From Viridilinea sp964592425 (GTDB taxonomy: Bacteria > Chloroflexota > Chloroflexia > Chloroflexales > Chloroflexaceae): a stretch of 64,000 nucleotides of DNA. The stretch lies in contig CAZQCG010000010.1 of the NCBI GenBank assembly GCA_964592425.1, positions 69,250 through 133,249 on the forward strand. Reading direction: 5' to 3'. Below are positions 53,800 to 62,997 of the stretch, piece after piece. Both the position numbers and the translations under genes were made by a program. Every line of letters begins with the position of its first letter. Position 1 is the first letter of the stretch. The notes beneath the pieces were generated by a model. That model did no database searches. It saw nothing but the letters and a program-made list of their open reading frames with translations, and had not been told where the DNA came from.

Positions 53800-54558
53800 A
53801 TGACAGCCCCTGTGATCGATCAGCAGCCCCATCTCGAAGTAGATTTTCCGGGCATTGTGCGGCCCCTTGTGCTCGCTTCAGCCTCGCCGCGCCGCCACGA
53901 GCTGCTGACCGCCCTGGGGGCCACGTTCAGCATTGTCGTCACCGATGCTGAAGAGAGGGACACTCCCGTACCGCCGGAGTTGATCGCGGCCCTGCCGCAG
54001 GCCGAGGTGCCGCTCAGCCAGCACCCCACCCTGCTGGCCTGGCGCAAAGCGACCGCAGCGGCCCTGACCAGCGATCCTGCCACGGTCATTCTCGCTGCCG
54101 ACACGGTGGTGGTGATTGATGGCGAGGTACTCAACAAACCGCTTGACGACCGCCATGCGCAGACGATGCTGCAACGCCTGGCCGGGCGTACGCACACGGT
54201 CTACACTGGCCTGTGTCTACTCGAGGCAGGCTCCCTGACGGCACGGCCACAGCAACTGGCACTGGTTCAGGCCCAGGTGAGCTTTCACCCGCTCGCGGCC
54301 ACGACGATTGCGGCCTATGTTGCCACGGGCGAGCCACGCGACAAAGCCGGTGCTTACGGCCTGCAGGGCATGGGCGCACGTCTGGTGCGCGAAGTCTGTG
54401 GCAGCTACACGGCAGTAGTTGGCCTGCCAATCACCGAAACCCACGCCCTCCTGCAGGCGGCGGGCATCAATGGCTTGCGCGAGCCGCACGCCACATACCG
54501 GCGCTGGCTGGAGAGCCAGGGAAAGGAGCCCTTGCCATGTCCTCCCACTCGACCATAA
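53800..54558 (+). CDS. Maf-like nucleotide pyrophosphatase
   Basis: A house-cleaning enzyme that hydrolyses non-canonical or UTP/dTTP nucleotides. The 252-residue product has LVLASASPRRHELL (about 23-37), the catalytic VILAADTVVV (Asp), GRTHTVYTGL and an EPRDKAGAYGLQGMGA segment. The N-terminal 20 residues are extra. The ATG at 53800 follows AAGGATG. The next gene's ATG lies 22 bases inside its end, with GGAAAGGAG as ribosome site. Confidence 0.93.
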   Translation: MTAPVIDQQPHLEVDFPGIVRPLVLASASPRRHELLTALGATFSIVVTDAEERDTPVPPELIAALPQAEVPLSQHPTLLAWRKATAAALTSDPATVILAADTVVVIDGEVLNKPLDDRHAQTMLQRLAGRTHTVYTGLCLLEAGSLTARPQQLALVQAQVSFHPLAATTIAAYVATGEPRDKAGAYGLQGMGARLVREVCGSYTAVVGLPITETHALLQAAGINGLREPHATYRRWLESQGKEPLPCPPTRP

Positions 54559-55292
54559 GATTATTCATCATTGATGATCACCCGCTCTTTCGCCAGGGTG
54601 TGCGCTGGGCCCTGGCCGGCGAGGAAGACCTGATCATCGTGGGCGAGGCTTCGAGCGGCGAGGCGGCCCTTGAGTGGCTGAACCAGGCCGGGTTGAGCCA
54701 GGAGCCGAATGTGCTCCTGGTTGACCTGAACCTGCCGGGGATGAGTGGGCTTGAGGTGACGCGCCAGGTGCGCCGTCAATATCCAAGCCTGGGGGTCGTG
54801 ATGCTGAGCATGCACGAGAGTGACGAGCAGGCCTTCAATGCTCTTCGTGCCGGCGCAGCCGCCTACCGCTCGAAGGATGTCAAGCCCCAGGCGCTGGTCG
54901 AGATTTTGCGCCGGGTGGCCCACGGCGAGTATGTGATCAACGATGTGGTGCTCGAAGAGCCACGCGTGGCCAGCCGGGTGCTCACCCAGTTCCGTAATCT
55001 GCCCCAGACCACCCCGACCACGCCCGAGGCGCTCGATCTGCCGATCTTCACCCCGCTGAGTGATCGTGAGATCGAGGTGCTTGAGCGCATCGCCAGCGGC
55101 GGCAGCAACAAAGAGATCGCCGACTCGCTCGGCATCAGTACGCAGACCGTGAAGAACCATATCTCCTCGATCCTGCGCAAACTCTCGCTGAACGACCGCA
55201 CCCAGGCGGTGCTCTTCGCCCTGCGCCGCGGCTGGATCGAGGCCCCCAGCACCATCCGCCACGGTACTGGCGAAACTGAGGAAGGGGCATAG
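54537..55292 (+). CDS. Orphan NarL/LuxR-type response regulator
   Basis: A 251-residue two-component regulator. The receiver domain has IDDHPLFRQGVRWALA and the phospho-acceptor Asp in VLLVDLNLPGMSG. The C-terminal LuxR helix-turn-helix is LSDREIEVLERIASGGSNKEIADSLGISTQTVKNHISSILRK. The ATG at 54537 is preceded by GGAAAGGAG and overlaps maf by 22 bases, so translation is coupled. No histidine kinase gene lies in the window, so its partner must be elsewhere. Confidence 0.94.
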   Translation: MSSHSTIRLFIIDDHPLFRQGVRWALAGEEDLIIVGEASSGEAALEWLNQAGLSQEPNVLLVDLNLPGMSGLEVTRQVRRQYPSLGVVMLSMHESDEQAFNALRAGAAAYRSKDVKPQALVEILRRVAHGEYVINDVVLEEPRVASRVLTQFRNLPQTTPTTPEALDLPIFTPLSDREIEVLERIASGGSNKEIADSLGISTQTVKNHISSILRKLSLNDRTQAVLFALRRGWIEAPSTIRHGTGETEEGA

Positions 55293-55299
55293 GCGGCGC

Positions 55300-55845
55300 C
55301 TATGCCCTTTGCCCCACATGGCGGGCCATGGTGGCCAGAAAAGTTCGCCCGTACTGCACAAACGAGAGGGCGAAGGGCAGCATCGCGAGGTAGAGCACGG
55401 GGCGACCGGTACGTGGCCCGTCGGCGACATAGAGCAGGGCTGCGGCAGTCAACAAGGCCGTGGTGAGCTTGCCGCTGCCGGCGGCGATCGCGAGGGTATG
55501 CCGGCGGCGCAGCACGACCAGGGCTGCCGCCACGATCCCGATGTCGCGGAAGAGCAGCAGCCCGGTGGCCCACCAGGGGAATTCCCGTGTGCGCGAGAGA
55601 ATGATCGCCGCACCGTCGATCAACAACTTGTCGGCCACCGGGTCGAGTAGCTTGCCCAGATCAGAGACTTCGCCACGGGCGCGGGCAAGAGGGCCGTCAA
55701 CGGCATCAGTCAACATAGCCAGGGTCAGCAGCAGCAGTGCGGCACGGCGACGCTCCGGCTTGCGCAGGCAAGCCAGGGTCGGGCCTACCAGCAAGAGCCG
55801 GGCCAGCGTTAGCATGTTTGAGGGGTAGCGTAACTCGTGCAGCAC
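55300..55845 (-). CDS. CDP-alcohol phosphatidyltransferase
   Basis: A 181-residue membrane enzyme of phospholipid synthesis. The signature D-x2-D-G-x2-A-R-x8-G-x3-D-x3-D is complete: DAVDGPLARARGEVSDLGKLLDPVADK (about 47-73). Four or more transmembrane helices follow. It is close to phosphatidylglycerophosphate synthase (PgsA), but other CDP-alcohols are possible. The start is the GTG at 55843-55845; an ATG ten codons in is an alternative. The miniature element lies 17 bases upstream. Confidence 0.9.
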   Translation of the reverse strand: MLHELRYPSNMLTLARLLLVGPTLACLRKPERRRAALLLLTLAMLTDAVDGPLARARGEVSDLGKLLDPVADKLLIDGAAIILSRTREFPWWATGLLLFRDIGIVAAALVVLRRRHTLAIAAGSGKLTTALLTAAALLYVADGPRTGRPVLYLAMLPFALSFVQYGRTFLATMARHVGQRA

Positions 55846-55861
55846 GCCGATCCTTGTTATG

Positions 55862-56015
55862 GCTTAGACACAATACCTTGCAAATAAGTCGCAGTAGGCG
55901 GCACGGCCCCCCTCCCAACCTCCCCCCGCTGGGGGGAGGCACCGGGCACCCGCCCCCAGCGGGGGTGGGTTGGGGTGGGGGCGAAGAGCTTATCTGAAAG
56001 GTATTGGGCTTAGAC
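55862..56015. mobile_element. Miniature inverted-repeat element, family A, copy 3 (different interior), 8-bp duplication in a stop codon
   Basis: The element (55870-56007) starts ACAATACCTTGCAAATAAG and ends CTTATCTGAAAGGTATTGG, the same ends as copies 1 and 2. The 8-base flanks GCTTAGAC (55862-55869 and 56008-56015) are a perfect target duplication; the right copy contains the TAA stop of the DUF4013 gene (TTA at 56010-56012). The interior differs: a C-rich then G-rich stretch (CCCCCGCTGGGGG-type hairpin), not the hairpin of the other copies. Confidence 0.9.
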
Positions 56016-56708
56016 CATTGAGGTTGGTGGGCCATAGCCGGCATTGTAGCCACTCGGCGTGTTGAGTTGAAGCAACTTCTGGCCGAGCATGTGGCCAAAG
56101 ACGGCCTGGCTGTAGGGCACGGTGAGGATGAAGCCGATCACGACAATGCTACCAAGCTGGGCGACAAGGCTGGTGAGGATGTAGAGCAGCCAGAGCACGA
56201 TCCAGCCGCCAAGGTCGGCCCGCACCATCGCAATGACGTCGCCAAAACGCATGGCATCAGCGAGGCTGCCCGTCTGCAGGTAGCGCACGGTGGCAGCGAA
56301 GATCAACGGCTGGGTGATCAGAGCGATGATGATTATCAGCGGGAAGAGGCAGGCGAAGCTGCCGAGGAAGAGGGCCGCAAAGGCATTGCTCAGATCGCCA
56401 TCGCTACTACCAAGGGCACCTAGCAGAGGCAGGCAGGCGAAGAGCATCCCGATCACAAGCGCCGGGATCGAGTAGACCAGCGAAACCAGGAAACCGTTCC
56501 AACCCAGGCTCAGCTTCGCTCCGAAGTTGTCCCATTTGGGCAACGGGCGGGGATTGCCCATAGCCACATTACGGGCAGCCTCAAGTGTGTAGCCGCCAAT
56601 CGCCAGCCAGCCGACGATCGGCACGAACAGCAGCAAGCCACAGATCAAAATGCTGCTTAACCACTGCTCATCCTCAAAGACATAGGCGAAGGCTTTCCCA
56701 ATGTCCAT
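56010..56708 (-). CDS. DUF4013-family membrane protein
   Basis: A 232-residue membrane protein with about five transmembrane helices. It opens MDIGKAFAYVFEDEQWLSSILICGLLLFVPIVGWLAIGGYTLEAARNV, the characteristic DUF4013 start, followed by a PLPKWDNFGAKLSLGWNGFLVS loop. Family function is unknown. The stop codon lies in a transposon target duplication, so its 3' end was the insertion site. It forms a pair with the next, related gene upstream. Confidence 0.85.
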   Translation of the reverse strand: MDIGKAFAYVFEDEQWLSSILICGLLLFVPIVGWLAIGGYTLEAARNVAMGNPRPLPKWDNFGAKLSLGWNGFLVSLVYSIPALVIGMLFACLPLLGALGSSDGDLSNAFAALFLGSFACLFPLIIIIALITQPLIFAATVRYLQTGSLADAMRFGDVIAMVRADLGGWIVLWLLYILTSLVAQLGSIVVIGFILTVPYSQAVFGHMLGQKLLQLNTPSGYNAGYGPPTSMV

Positions 56709-56747
56709 GCGTAGGCTCCTTGTGATGTGTGAGAACTCCCCACAGCT

Positions 56748-57497
56748 TTAACGTCCAGACGACGGTGTTTGTTCTGTGATTCGCTCGGCAGTCGTGTAGA
56801 GTTGCCCGACGATCAGGTGGGCGTAGACCAGGGCGGCCATAGTCAGCCAGAGGCCCAGGCCGACGACGGCAGCCTGGCCGGTGAAACGCGGGCGCGTGGC
56901 AGCCAGGGTAAGTCCGGCACCGATGAGCATAGGTAGGTAGGCTGGCAATGAGAGGAGGCGGGCCCGCAGCCAGAAGGCTCGCTTGCCTCGCTCCAGGGCC
57001 GTACGGACGGTCGCCCCGCTAAGGGCCTGCTCGATCTGGCCCTCGCGTACAAAGATCAGCCGCCCGACCGGCGCAACACTACTCATCCAGAGGACGACCA
57101 GCAGCACCGCGAGGCCAACGCCGATGGTAGTGAGCGCCGGGCCAAGTGCGGCTTGCCCGGCGCTGCCAGCCAGAGCCAGGCCCAGGCTCACAGCGAAGAT
57201 CAGCATCAGGCCAACCAGGGTCGGTAATACGAAGAAGCTGAAGTCGATCAGCATGGTGAAGAGGCCGGTGAGCACCCGCCCACTCGGATCGCTCCAGGGC
57301 GGCAGGGGCGTCGGGTAGCCGCGACGACTATTGTCGAAGCTCTCGCTGATGAAACCAACCATGAGCGGCAGGCCGAGCAGCGTGGCCGCAGCGAAGCCGT
57401 AGCCCAGGCAGAGCAGCCACCATTGACGATCCTGGTGTACCGTCGCCATAGCACGGCCCAGGCTGATCGATTGTAACTGGCGGCGGGGGTCAATCAC
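56748..57497 (-). CDS. Second DUF4013-like membrane protein
   Basis: A 249-residue membrane protein distantly like its neighbour: SLGRAMATVHQDRQWWLLCLGYGFAAATLLGLPLMVGF, then PTPLPPWSDPSGRVLTGL. The W-plus-P loop matches the DUF4013 layout. It overlaps cinA by four bases (ATGA) and precedes the first DUF4013 gene by 39 bases, so these three genes form one leftward unit. Confidence 0.78.
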   Translation of the reverse strand: MIDPRRQLQSISLGRAMATVHQDRQWWLLCLGYGFAAATLLGLPLMVGFISESFDNSRRGYPTPLPPWSDPSGRVLTGLFTMLIDFSFFVLPTLVGLMLIFAVSLGLALAGSAGQAALGPALTTIGVGLAVLLVVLWMSSVAPVGRLIFVREGQIEQALSGATVRTALERGKRAFWLRARLLSLPAYLPMLIGAGLTLAATRPRFTGQAAVVGLGLWLTMAALVYAHLIVGQLYTTAERITEQTPSSGR

Positions 57498-58681
57498 GTA
57501 GCTTCGCCGAGCAACTGGCGGCGCAGCAGGTCAAGGGCCAGGGTGCCAACGAACTCCCACCCTTCGGGCTGGCGCAGGTCGTAGCGGCGGGTCACCTCGC
57601 GCTGCCCGCTCGGGCTAACCAGAGCCACGCTGACGGCGGTAGTACCGCTAGTATCAGGGCTGGTCGCGGCCTGGGCAGCCAGGCCCAACTCGGCCCCCCA
57701 GCGCTCGGTGGCGCTGAGCGCCCCGGCCTTTGCCAGAGCTGCGGCGGCCTCTTCGTCGACGGGGCGAGCGGGGGGTTGGATGAGCACACCGCGTAGGAGG
57801 TCGCCGCTACCGGGCACGGCGGTAAGCATGCGGAAGATTGGCGCGGCGGCGCTGCCTTCGTAGAGGCCCAGGCCCAGGCCGCGTTCAGCCAGCAAGCGTA
57901 TGACCGCCTCGGCCAGGGGTACCTCGCCGACCAGATTACGGCCCAGGCGCGCTCGAATCGTCGCCTCGGCACTGGCAATCAACTGCTCGGCAGCGGCCTG
58001 CGAGCCAGCCCGTGCGCCGATCCGTAACTCGTAGCGGGCCTGTTTGGCCGAGATGCCGACGGTAGGGTTAGCCTGGAGCATCAGGTCGGCGATCAATTCG
58101 CCGATCGCACTCTCGCCGAGGCCGGTGGCGTGGAGCGTCTTGACCAGAATGACGTCAGTGACACCGCGCTCATCGCGCAGATAGGGGATAACGGCGTGCT
58201 CAAAGAGGTAGCGCAGTTCGTAGGGCACGCCGGGCAGGACAATCACTGTGCCGTTATCAGCTTCGACCAGGAAAGCCGGGGCAGTGCCGCGGGGATTCTC
58301 AATGGGGCGAGCACCAGCCGGCATATAGGCCTGGCGCTGGTTACTCGCGGGCATAGGGCGGTTCAGGGCAGCAAAACGGGCGCTGATCTGGGCCATCAGC
58401 TCGGGGCGGAACTCCAGTTCACGCCCAAGGGCCAGGGCCACCGCCTCACGCGTCACATCATCAAGGGTCGGCCCGAGACCGCCGCTGCAGATGACGAGGT
58501 CAGCTCGGCCAAGCGCCTCGCACAGCGTCGCGGCGATCCGCTCGGGATTATCACCGACAACCGTCTTACGAAAGAGGTTGACCCCGGCGGCGGCAAGCTG
58601 GCGCGCCAGGTAGGCACTGTTGGTGTCGATGGTCGAACCGAGCAGGATCTCGGAGCCGATGGCAATGATCTCTGCGTCCAT
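57494..58681 (-). CDS. cinA: CinA-like protein with degenerate deamidase domain
   Basis: A 395-residue CinA/NMN-deamidase family protein. The N-terminal half is the pyrophosphatase (COG1058) domain: AEIIAIGSEILLGSTIDTNSAYLARQL and VICSGGLGPTLDDVTREAVA, with IVLPGVPYELRYLF. The C-terminal half normally ends the PncC site with ESCTGG; here it reads YEGSAAAPIF, so the deamidase site is probably lost. An ATGA overlap couples it to the DUF4013-like gene. Confidence 0.9.
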   Translation of the reverse strand: MDAEIIAIGSEILLGSTIDTNSAYLARQLAAAGVNLFRKTVVGDNPERIAATLCEALGRADLVICSGGLGPTLDDVTREAVALALGRELEFRPELMAQISARFAALNRPMPASNQRQAYMPAGARPIENPRGTAPAFLVEADNGTVIVLPGVPYELRYLFEHAVIPYLRDERGVTDVILVKTLHATGLGESAIGELIADLMLQANPTVGISAKQARYELRIGARAGSQAAAEQLIASAEATIRARLGRNLVGEVPLAEAVIRLLAERGLGLGLYEGSAAAPIFRMLTAVPGSGDLLRGVLIQPPARPVDEEAAAALAKAGALSATERWGAELGLAAQAATSPDTSGTTAVSVALVSPSGQREVTRRYDLRQPEGWEFVGTLALDLLRRQLLGEAT

Positions 58682-58792
58682 CGAATCTGGCCTTAGAGAA
58701 GGATTTAGGAGATAGCAAATAGAAAATAATAGCCTGAGCGCATCAGGACGCGGCGAGTGACGCTGAACGGTAAACCAGCCCGAAACCTTGTC

Positions 58793-59230
58793 TTAGTAGA
58801 GGAAATCATCCGGGCGGCGGGAGGGTTTGGGGGGCTCCGTGAGCCGGCGACGATACTCTTCCCAGAGGGCCTGTTCCTGGTTGGCGGCAGCACGTCGCCC
58901 GCTGGCCAGGGCAGCCTGGAAGCGTTCTTTGAGCGAGACGCCGCCAGCTTCGGCACGGTTCACCAGACCGAGGCGCACCTCTTCGCTGGTGCGCTGGTTG
59001 ATCATATAGATCGCGGCAGCCCCCAGGGCACCGCCGAGTACCAGGCCGACGGTAAAACGGCCACGGGCCTGGCGTGAGCGGCGCATAGCTTCGGTGCGCA
59101 GGGCGCTGATGATCTGCAGGGCCGCCTGGCGCTCGTTGGCCAGAGCATCGAGCGTGCTTGTGCGTTCGGCGCGAATAGCCTCACTGAACTGGAGGGCCGC
59201 CTGGGCCAGGGCATCATTCTCTACGCTCAT
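58793..59230 (-). CDS. Single-helix membrane protein, YtxH-like
   Basis: A 145-residue protein. A charged N-terminal helix (about 1-55), one transmembrane segment (FTVGLVLGGALGAAAIYMI, about 59-78) and a charged C-terminal part (about 80-145). It resembles YtxH-type proteins in layout only. Its ATG overlaps the thrS stop (ATGA), so they are translated together. Function unknown. Confidence 0.65.
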   Translation of the reverse strand: MSVENDALAQAALQFSEAIRAERTSTLDALANERQAALQIISALRTEAMRRSRQARGRFTVGLVLGGALGAAAIYMINQRTSEEVRLGLVNRAEAGGVSLKERFQAALASGRRAAANQEQALWEEYRRRLTEPPKPSRRPDDFLY

Positions 59231-61023
59231 GAGCGCTCCTGATCTGCTTGAATGGCCCGCGTGCGGACTTCCTCCTGGGCGCGCTCAATGAAGGAGGCAA
59301 TCGGGATCGGCCCGAGATCTTCACCCGAGCGCAGCCGTACCGCTACCGCATCAGCTTCCTGCTCTTTGGCACCGATTATAAGCATATAGGGTATCTTCTG
59401 CAACTGGGCGCGCCGAATCTTGCCCTGCATGCGGTCACGGCTGGTATCGATCTCGACACGCAGACCAGCGGCAACCAGACGCTCAAGGGTCGCCTCAGCG
59501 TAGGCCATCTGCTTATCGGTGATCGGGATGAGCACCGCCTGCACTGGTGCCAGCCAGAGCGGGAAGGCCCCGGCGTAGTGTTCGATCAACACACCGAAGA
59601 AGCGCTCCATACTGCCCATCAGCGCCCGGTGGACCATATAGGGGCGGTGGGGCTGGTTATCCTCGCCGATATACTCCAGGCCGAAGCGCTCAGGCAGGTT
59701 GAAATCAAACTGGATGGTGCTCAGTTGCCACTCGCGGCCAAGGGCATCATAGACCTTGAGGTCGATCTTGGGGCCATAGAAGGCACCGCCGCCCTCATCA
59801 AGCTGGTAGGGCAAATTATGAGCCTCTACCGCCCGTTCAAGAGCCGCCGTTGCCCGATCCCAATCCTCAGGCGCACCGACATACTTCGCCGGGCGCGTCG
59901 AGAGGTAGGCGGTGAAATCACGCAGGCCGAAGGCACGCAGCACATAGAGCGAAAAGTCGAGCGCACGCCCGATCTCCGCCTCGACCTGGTCGGGACGGCA
60001 AAAGATATGGGCATCGTCCTGGGTAAAGCCGCGCACCCTGGTCAGACCATGAAGCGCCCCGCTCAGTTCGTAGCGATAGACCGTACCATACTCGGCGTAG
60101 CGGCGGGGCAGATCGCGATAGGAGCGCATGTGCGACTGGTAGATCTGGATATGGAAGGGGCAGTTCATCGGCTTGGCATAGTAGTCCTCGCCGTCGATAT
60201 CCATCGGGGCGTACATACTCTCTTTATAGAAGCCAAGATGCCCTGAGGTCTCCCAGAGCTGAGCCCGCCCAATATGGGGCGAGAAGACCCACTCGTAGCC
60301 CGCCTGGAGATGGGCCTGACGGGCGAAGTCTTCAGCGATCACACGAATGATCGCCCCTTTGGGGTGCCAGAGGATGAGCCCTGGCCCGACCGCATCGGAG
60401 ATGCTGAAGAGATCAAGCTCTTTGCCGAGCCGGCGATGGTCACGCCGTTTAGCCTCTTCAAGCCGCCAGAGGTAAGCTTCAAGCTCGTCCTTCGCGCTCC
60501 AGCCGGTGCCGTAGATACGCTGAAGCTGGGGGCGCTTCTCGTCACCGCGCCAGTAGGCCCCGGCGATACTCATCAGCTTGAAGCCCGCGGGGTCGATCTG
60601 GCCGGTGCGTTCGAGGTGCGGCCCACGGCAAAGATCCTCGAAGGTATCCTGGCGGTAGGTCGAGATCACCGTATCACCGTGGTGAGTCTCGCCATACTCA
60701 TCAAGACCATCGGCCAGGCCGTCGATCAATTCCAGCTTGTAGGGCTGATCGACAAAGAGCGTACGGGCCTCATCGGCGCTGACCTCGCGGTAGATGAAGG
60801 GCACATCTTTGGCGATGATGCGACGCATCCCCTGCTCAATCGTCACCAGATCTTCGGGAGTAAGCGCCCGGGGCAGGTCAAAATCGTAGTAGAAGCCATG
60901 CTCAATCGGCGGCCCAATCGCAACCTTGCCGGCGGGGAAAATCTCGATTACGGCCTGGGCCATAACATGGGCCAGCGAGTGGCGCAGGCGGTAGTAGGGG
61001 TCGCTGACGGGATCGGTGGGCAT
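59227..61023 (-). CDS. thrS: Threonyl-tRNA synthetase (without TGS domain)
   Basis: It charges tRNA-Thr. The 598-residue product starts with an editing domain (RHSLAHVMAQAVIEIFP, with the H-x3-H editing signature) and continues with HRRLGKELDLF, motif 1 PKGAIIRVIAEDF, motif 2 YRYELSGALHGLTRVRGFTQDDAH, motif 3 and the anticodon-binding C-terminus. The usual N-terminal TGS domain of about 60-70 residues is absent: the protein begins at the editing domain. This form exists in some bacteria. Confidence 0.95.
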   Translation of the reverse strand: MPTDPVSDPYYRLRHSLAHVMAQAVIEIFPAGKVAIGPPIEHGFYYDFDLPRALTPEDLVTIEQGMRRIIAKDVPFIYREVSADEARTLFVDQPYKLELIDGLADGLDEYGETHHGDTVISTYRQDTFEDLCRGPHLERTGQIDPAGFKLMSIAGAYWRGDEKRPQLQRIYGTGWSAKDELEAYLWRLEEAKRRDHRRLGKELDLFSISDAVGPGLILWHPKGAIIRVIAEDFARQAHLQAGYEWVFSPHIGRAQLWETSGHLGFYKESMYAPMDIDGEDYYAKPMNCPFHIQIYQSHMRSYRDLPRRYAEYGTVYRYELSGALHGLTRVRGFTQDDAHIFCRPDQVEAEIGRALDFSLYVLRAFGLRDFTAYLSTRPAKYVGAPEDWDRATAALERAVEAHNLPYQLDEGGGAFYGPKIDLKVYDALGREWQLSTIQFDFNLPERFGLEYIGEDNQPHRPYMVHRALMGSMERFFGVLIEHYAGAFPLWLAPVQAVLIPITDKQMAYAEATLERLVAAGLRVEIDTSRDRMQGKIRRAQLQKIPYMLIIGAKEQEADAVAVRLRSGEDLGPIPIASFIERAQEEVRTRAIQADQERS

Positions 61024-61071
61024 AGGGTACCTCGGGGGTTATCAGGGCTGCTGCTGTATGCTCTGTCGGAT

Positions 61072-62745
61072 CTATCGTACCAACTTCTTATAGACGATGC
61101 GATGCGGCTGGTCGGCAGCCGAGCCTTTACGACGATGGTAGTCAGCCTCGTACTCAGAGTAGGAGCCAGGGAACCAGAAGGCCTGGCTGTCGTTCTCGAA
61201 GGCCAGGATATGGGTGGCGACCCGGTCGAGAAACCAGCGATCATGGGAGATGATCACCGCGCAGCCAGCGAAGCGTTCGAGGCCCTCTTCGAGGGCACGC
61301 AGGGTATGCACATCAAGGTCATTGGTCGGCTCGTCGAGAAGCAGCAGGTTGGCCCCCGACTTGAGCACGCGGGCGAGGTGGACACGGTTACGCTCGCCGC
61401 CGGAGAGGGTGCCGACCAGCTTCTGCTGATCAGCGCCAGTAAAGTTGAAGCGAGCACAGTAGGCACGCGAGTTAATCTGGCGTCCACCGAGGTTAAGCAC
61501 CTCGTTACCTTCACTGATCGTCTCCCAGACGGTCTGCTGCGGAGCGAGCAGATCACGGCTCTGGTCGACATAGCCCAGTTTGACGGTCGAGCCAAGCCTG
61601 AGGCTACCGGCATCGGGCTGCTCCTGACCGACAAGCATGCGGAAGAGGGTTGTCTTACCAGCACCGTTGGGGCCAACTACGCCGACGATCCCGCCGGGAG
61701 GCAACTCGAAGCTCAGTTTATCATAGAGCAACTTCTCGCCGTAGGCTTTGGCCAGGCCCTCGGCCTTGACCACCAGATCGCCGAGACGCGGGCCAGGCGG
61801 AATAAAGATCTCCAGCTCACGATCCTGCTGCTCCTGGCTTTCACTGAGTAGCTTCTCATAGGCGCTGATGCGGGCCTTCGCTTTGGCATGGCGGCCTTTG
61901 GGAGCCATGTTGACCCAGTCGAGCTCGCGCTGAAGGGCCTTCTGGCGCTGGCTGGTGCTCTTCTCATCACTGGCGAGCTTCTGGCGCTTCTGCTCAAGCC
62001 AGCTGGCATAGTTACCACGCCAGGGAATCCCGTGACCACGCTCAAGCTCAAGGATCCAACCGGCGACATTATTGAGGAAATGGCGGTCGTGGGTGACGGC
62101 AATGACCGTACCCTTGTACTCCTGGAGATGGCGTTCGAGCCAGGCGACCGACTCAGCATCAAGATGGTTAGTCGGCTCGTCGAGCAGGAGAATAGAGGGG
62201 CTTTGCAGCAGCAGCCGGCAGAGGGCCACGCGGCGTCGCTCACCGCCGGAGAGCACCTCAACCGGCGTCTCGCCCGGTGGGCAGCGCAGGGCTTCCATCG
62301 CCAGGTCGAGCTTACTATCGAGATCCCAGGCATCACGATGGTCGATCTGCTCCTGCAGCAGAGCCTGTTCAGCGAGCAGGGCATCATAATCGGCGTCGGG
62401 GGCCGCGAACTGCTCATTGATCGCATCAAAGCGCCGCAGCAAATCAGCCGTCTCGGCGACACCCTCTTCGACAATTGCGCGTACCGTCTTGCCTGCCTCG
62501 AGCTGGGGCTCCTGTTCGAGCATACCGATCGTATACCCAGGGGCTAGCACCGTCTCACCCAGGAAATCGCGGTCAAGCCCGGCGAGGATACGCAGCAGGC
62601 TACTCTTGCCCGAGCCATTCGCGCCGATCACGCCGATCTTGGCGCCGTAGAAATAGGAGAGACTGATCTGCTTCAGCACCTCTTTATTGGGCGGGTGGAT
62701 CTTACTCACCCGAATCATCGAGTAGATAACTTTGGTATCGGTCAC
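61072..62745 (-). CDS. ettA: ABC-F ATPase of EttA type
   Basis: A 557-residue translation factor of the ABC-F family that binds the ribosomal E site and senses the ATP/ADP ratio. Two ATPase halves are present: Walker A GANGSGKSSLL and GPNGAGKTTLF, signatures LSGGERRRVALCRLLL and LSGGERNRVHLARVLK, Walker B ILLLDEPTNHLDAES and LLLLDEPTNDLDVHT. The P-site tRNA-interaction linker lies between them (about 235-300). The length and the N-terminal KIHPPNKEVLKQISLSYFYGAKIG match EttA. Confidence 0.94.
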   Translation of the reverse strand: MTDTKVIYSMIRVSKIHPPNKEVLKQISLSYFYGAKIGVIGANGSGKSSLLRILAGLDRDFLGETVLAPGYTIGMLEQEPQLEAGKTVRAIVEEGVAETADLLRRFDAINEQFAAPDADYDALLAEQALLQEQIDHRDAWDLDSKLDLAMEALRCPPGETPVEVLSGGERRRVALCRLLLQSPSILLLDEPTNHLDAESVAWLERHLQEYKGTVIAVTHDRHFLNNVAGWILELERGHGIPWRGNYASWLEQKRQKLASDEKSTSQRQKALQRELDWVNMAPKGRHAKAKARISAYEKLLSESQEQQDRELEIFIPPGPRLGDLVVKAEGLAKAYGEKLLYDKLSFELPPGGIVGVVGPNGAGKTTLFRMLVGQEQPDAGSLRLGSTVKLGYVDQSRDLLAPQQTVWETISEGNEVLNLGGRQINSRAYCARFNFTGADQQKLVGTLSGGERNRVHLARVLKSGANLLLLDEPTNDLDVHTLRALEEGLERFAGCAVIISHDRWFLDRVATHILAFENDSQAFWFPGSYSEYEADYHRRKGSAADQPHRIVYKKLVR

Positions 62746-62997
62746 GCAGTTACACCTCTTCTATAGCTTCCCGATGCAGAACAAGCGCTGTTCAATGTCG
62801 CCCTTTGATCAAAATGTAGCCAACAATGTAGCCAAAGTACTTTTGTCGACCTTTATGATCCTCTGCTCCACGATCACTTTGCGCAAGGCTTCACCTATGG
62901 TACGCGGATGGGCGCTGCGCGTCAACTGGGCGGATGCGCCGCTGATCGACCAAAACGCGCATTCTCGATACTTAGCAGGTTCCACCCTCAGCTTTCC
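62746..62997. other. Intergenic region with a 12-bp direct repeat
   Basis: This 252-base gap holds AATGTAGCCA twice (around 62815-62835), spaced 12 bases. The following sequence is GC-poor for the window, and no gene or RNA can be supported. It marks the boundary between the housekeeping genes and the phage-like end. Confidence 0.4.

Noticed and set aside
60274..61851. 525-residue plus-strand frame antisense to thrS and ettA
   Set aside because: It spans two well-supported genes and the gap between them and has no start signal or domain.
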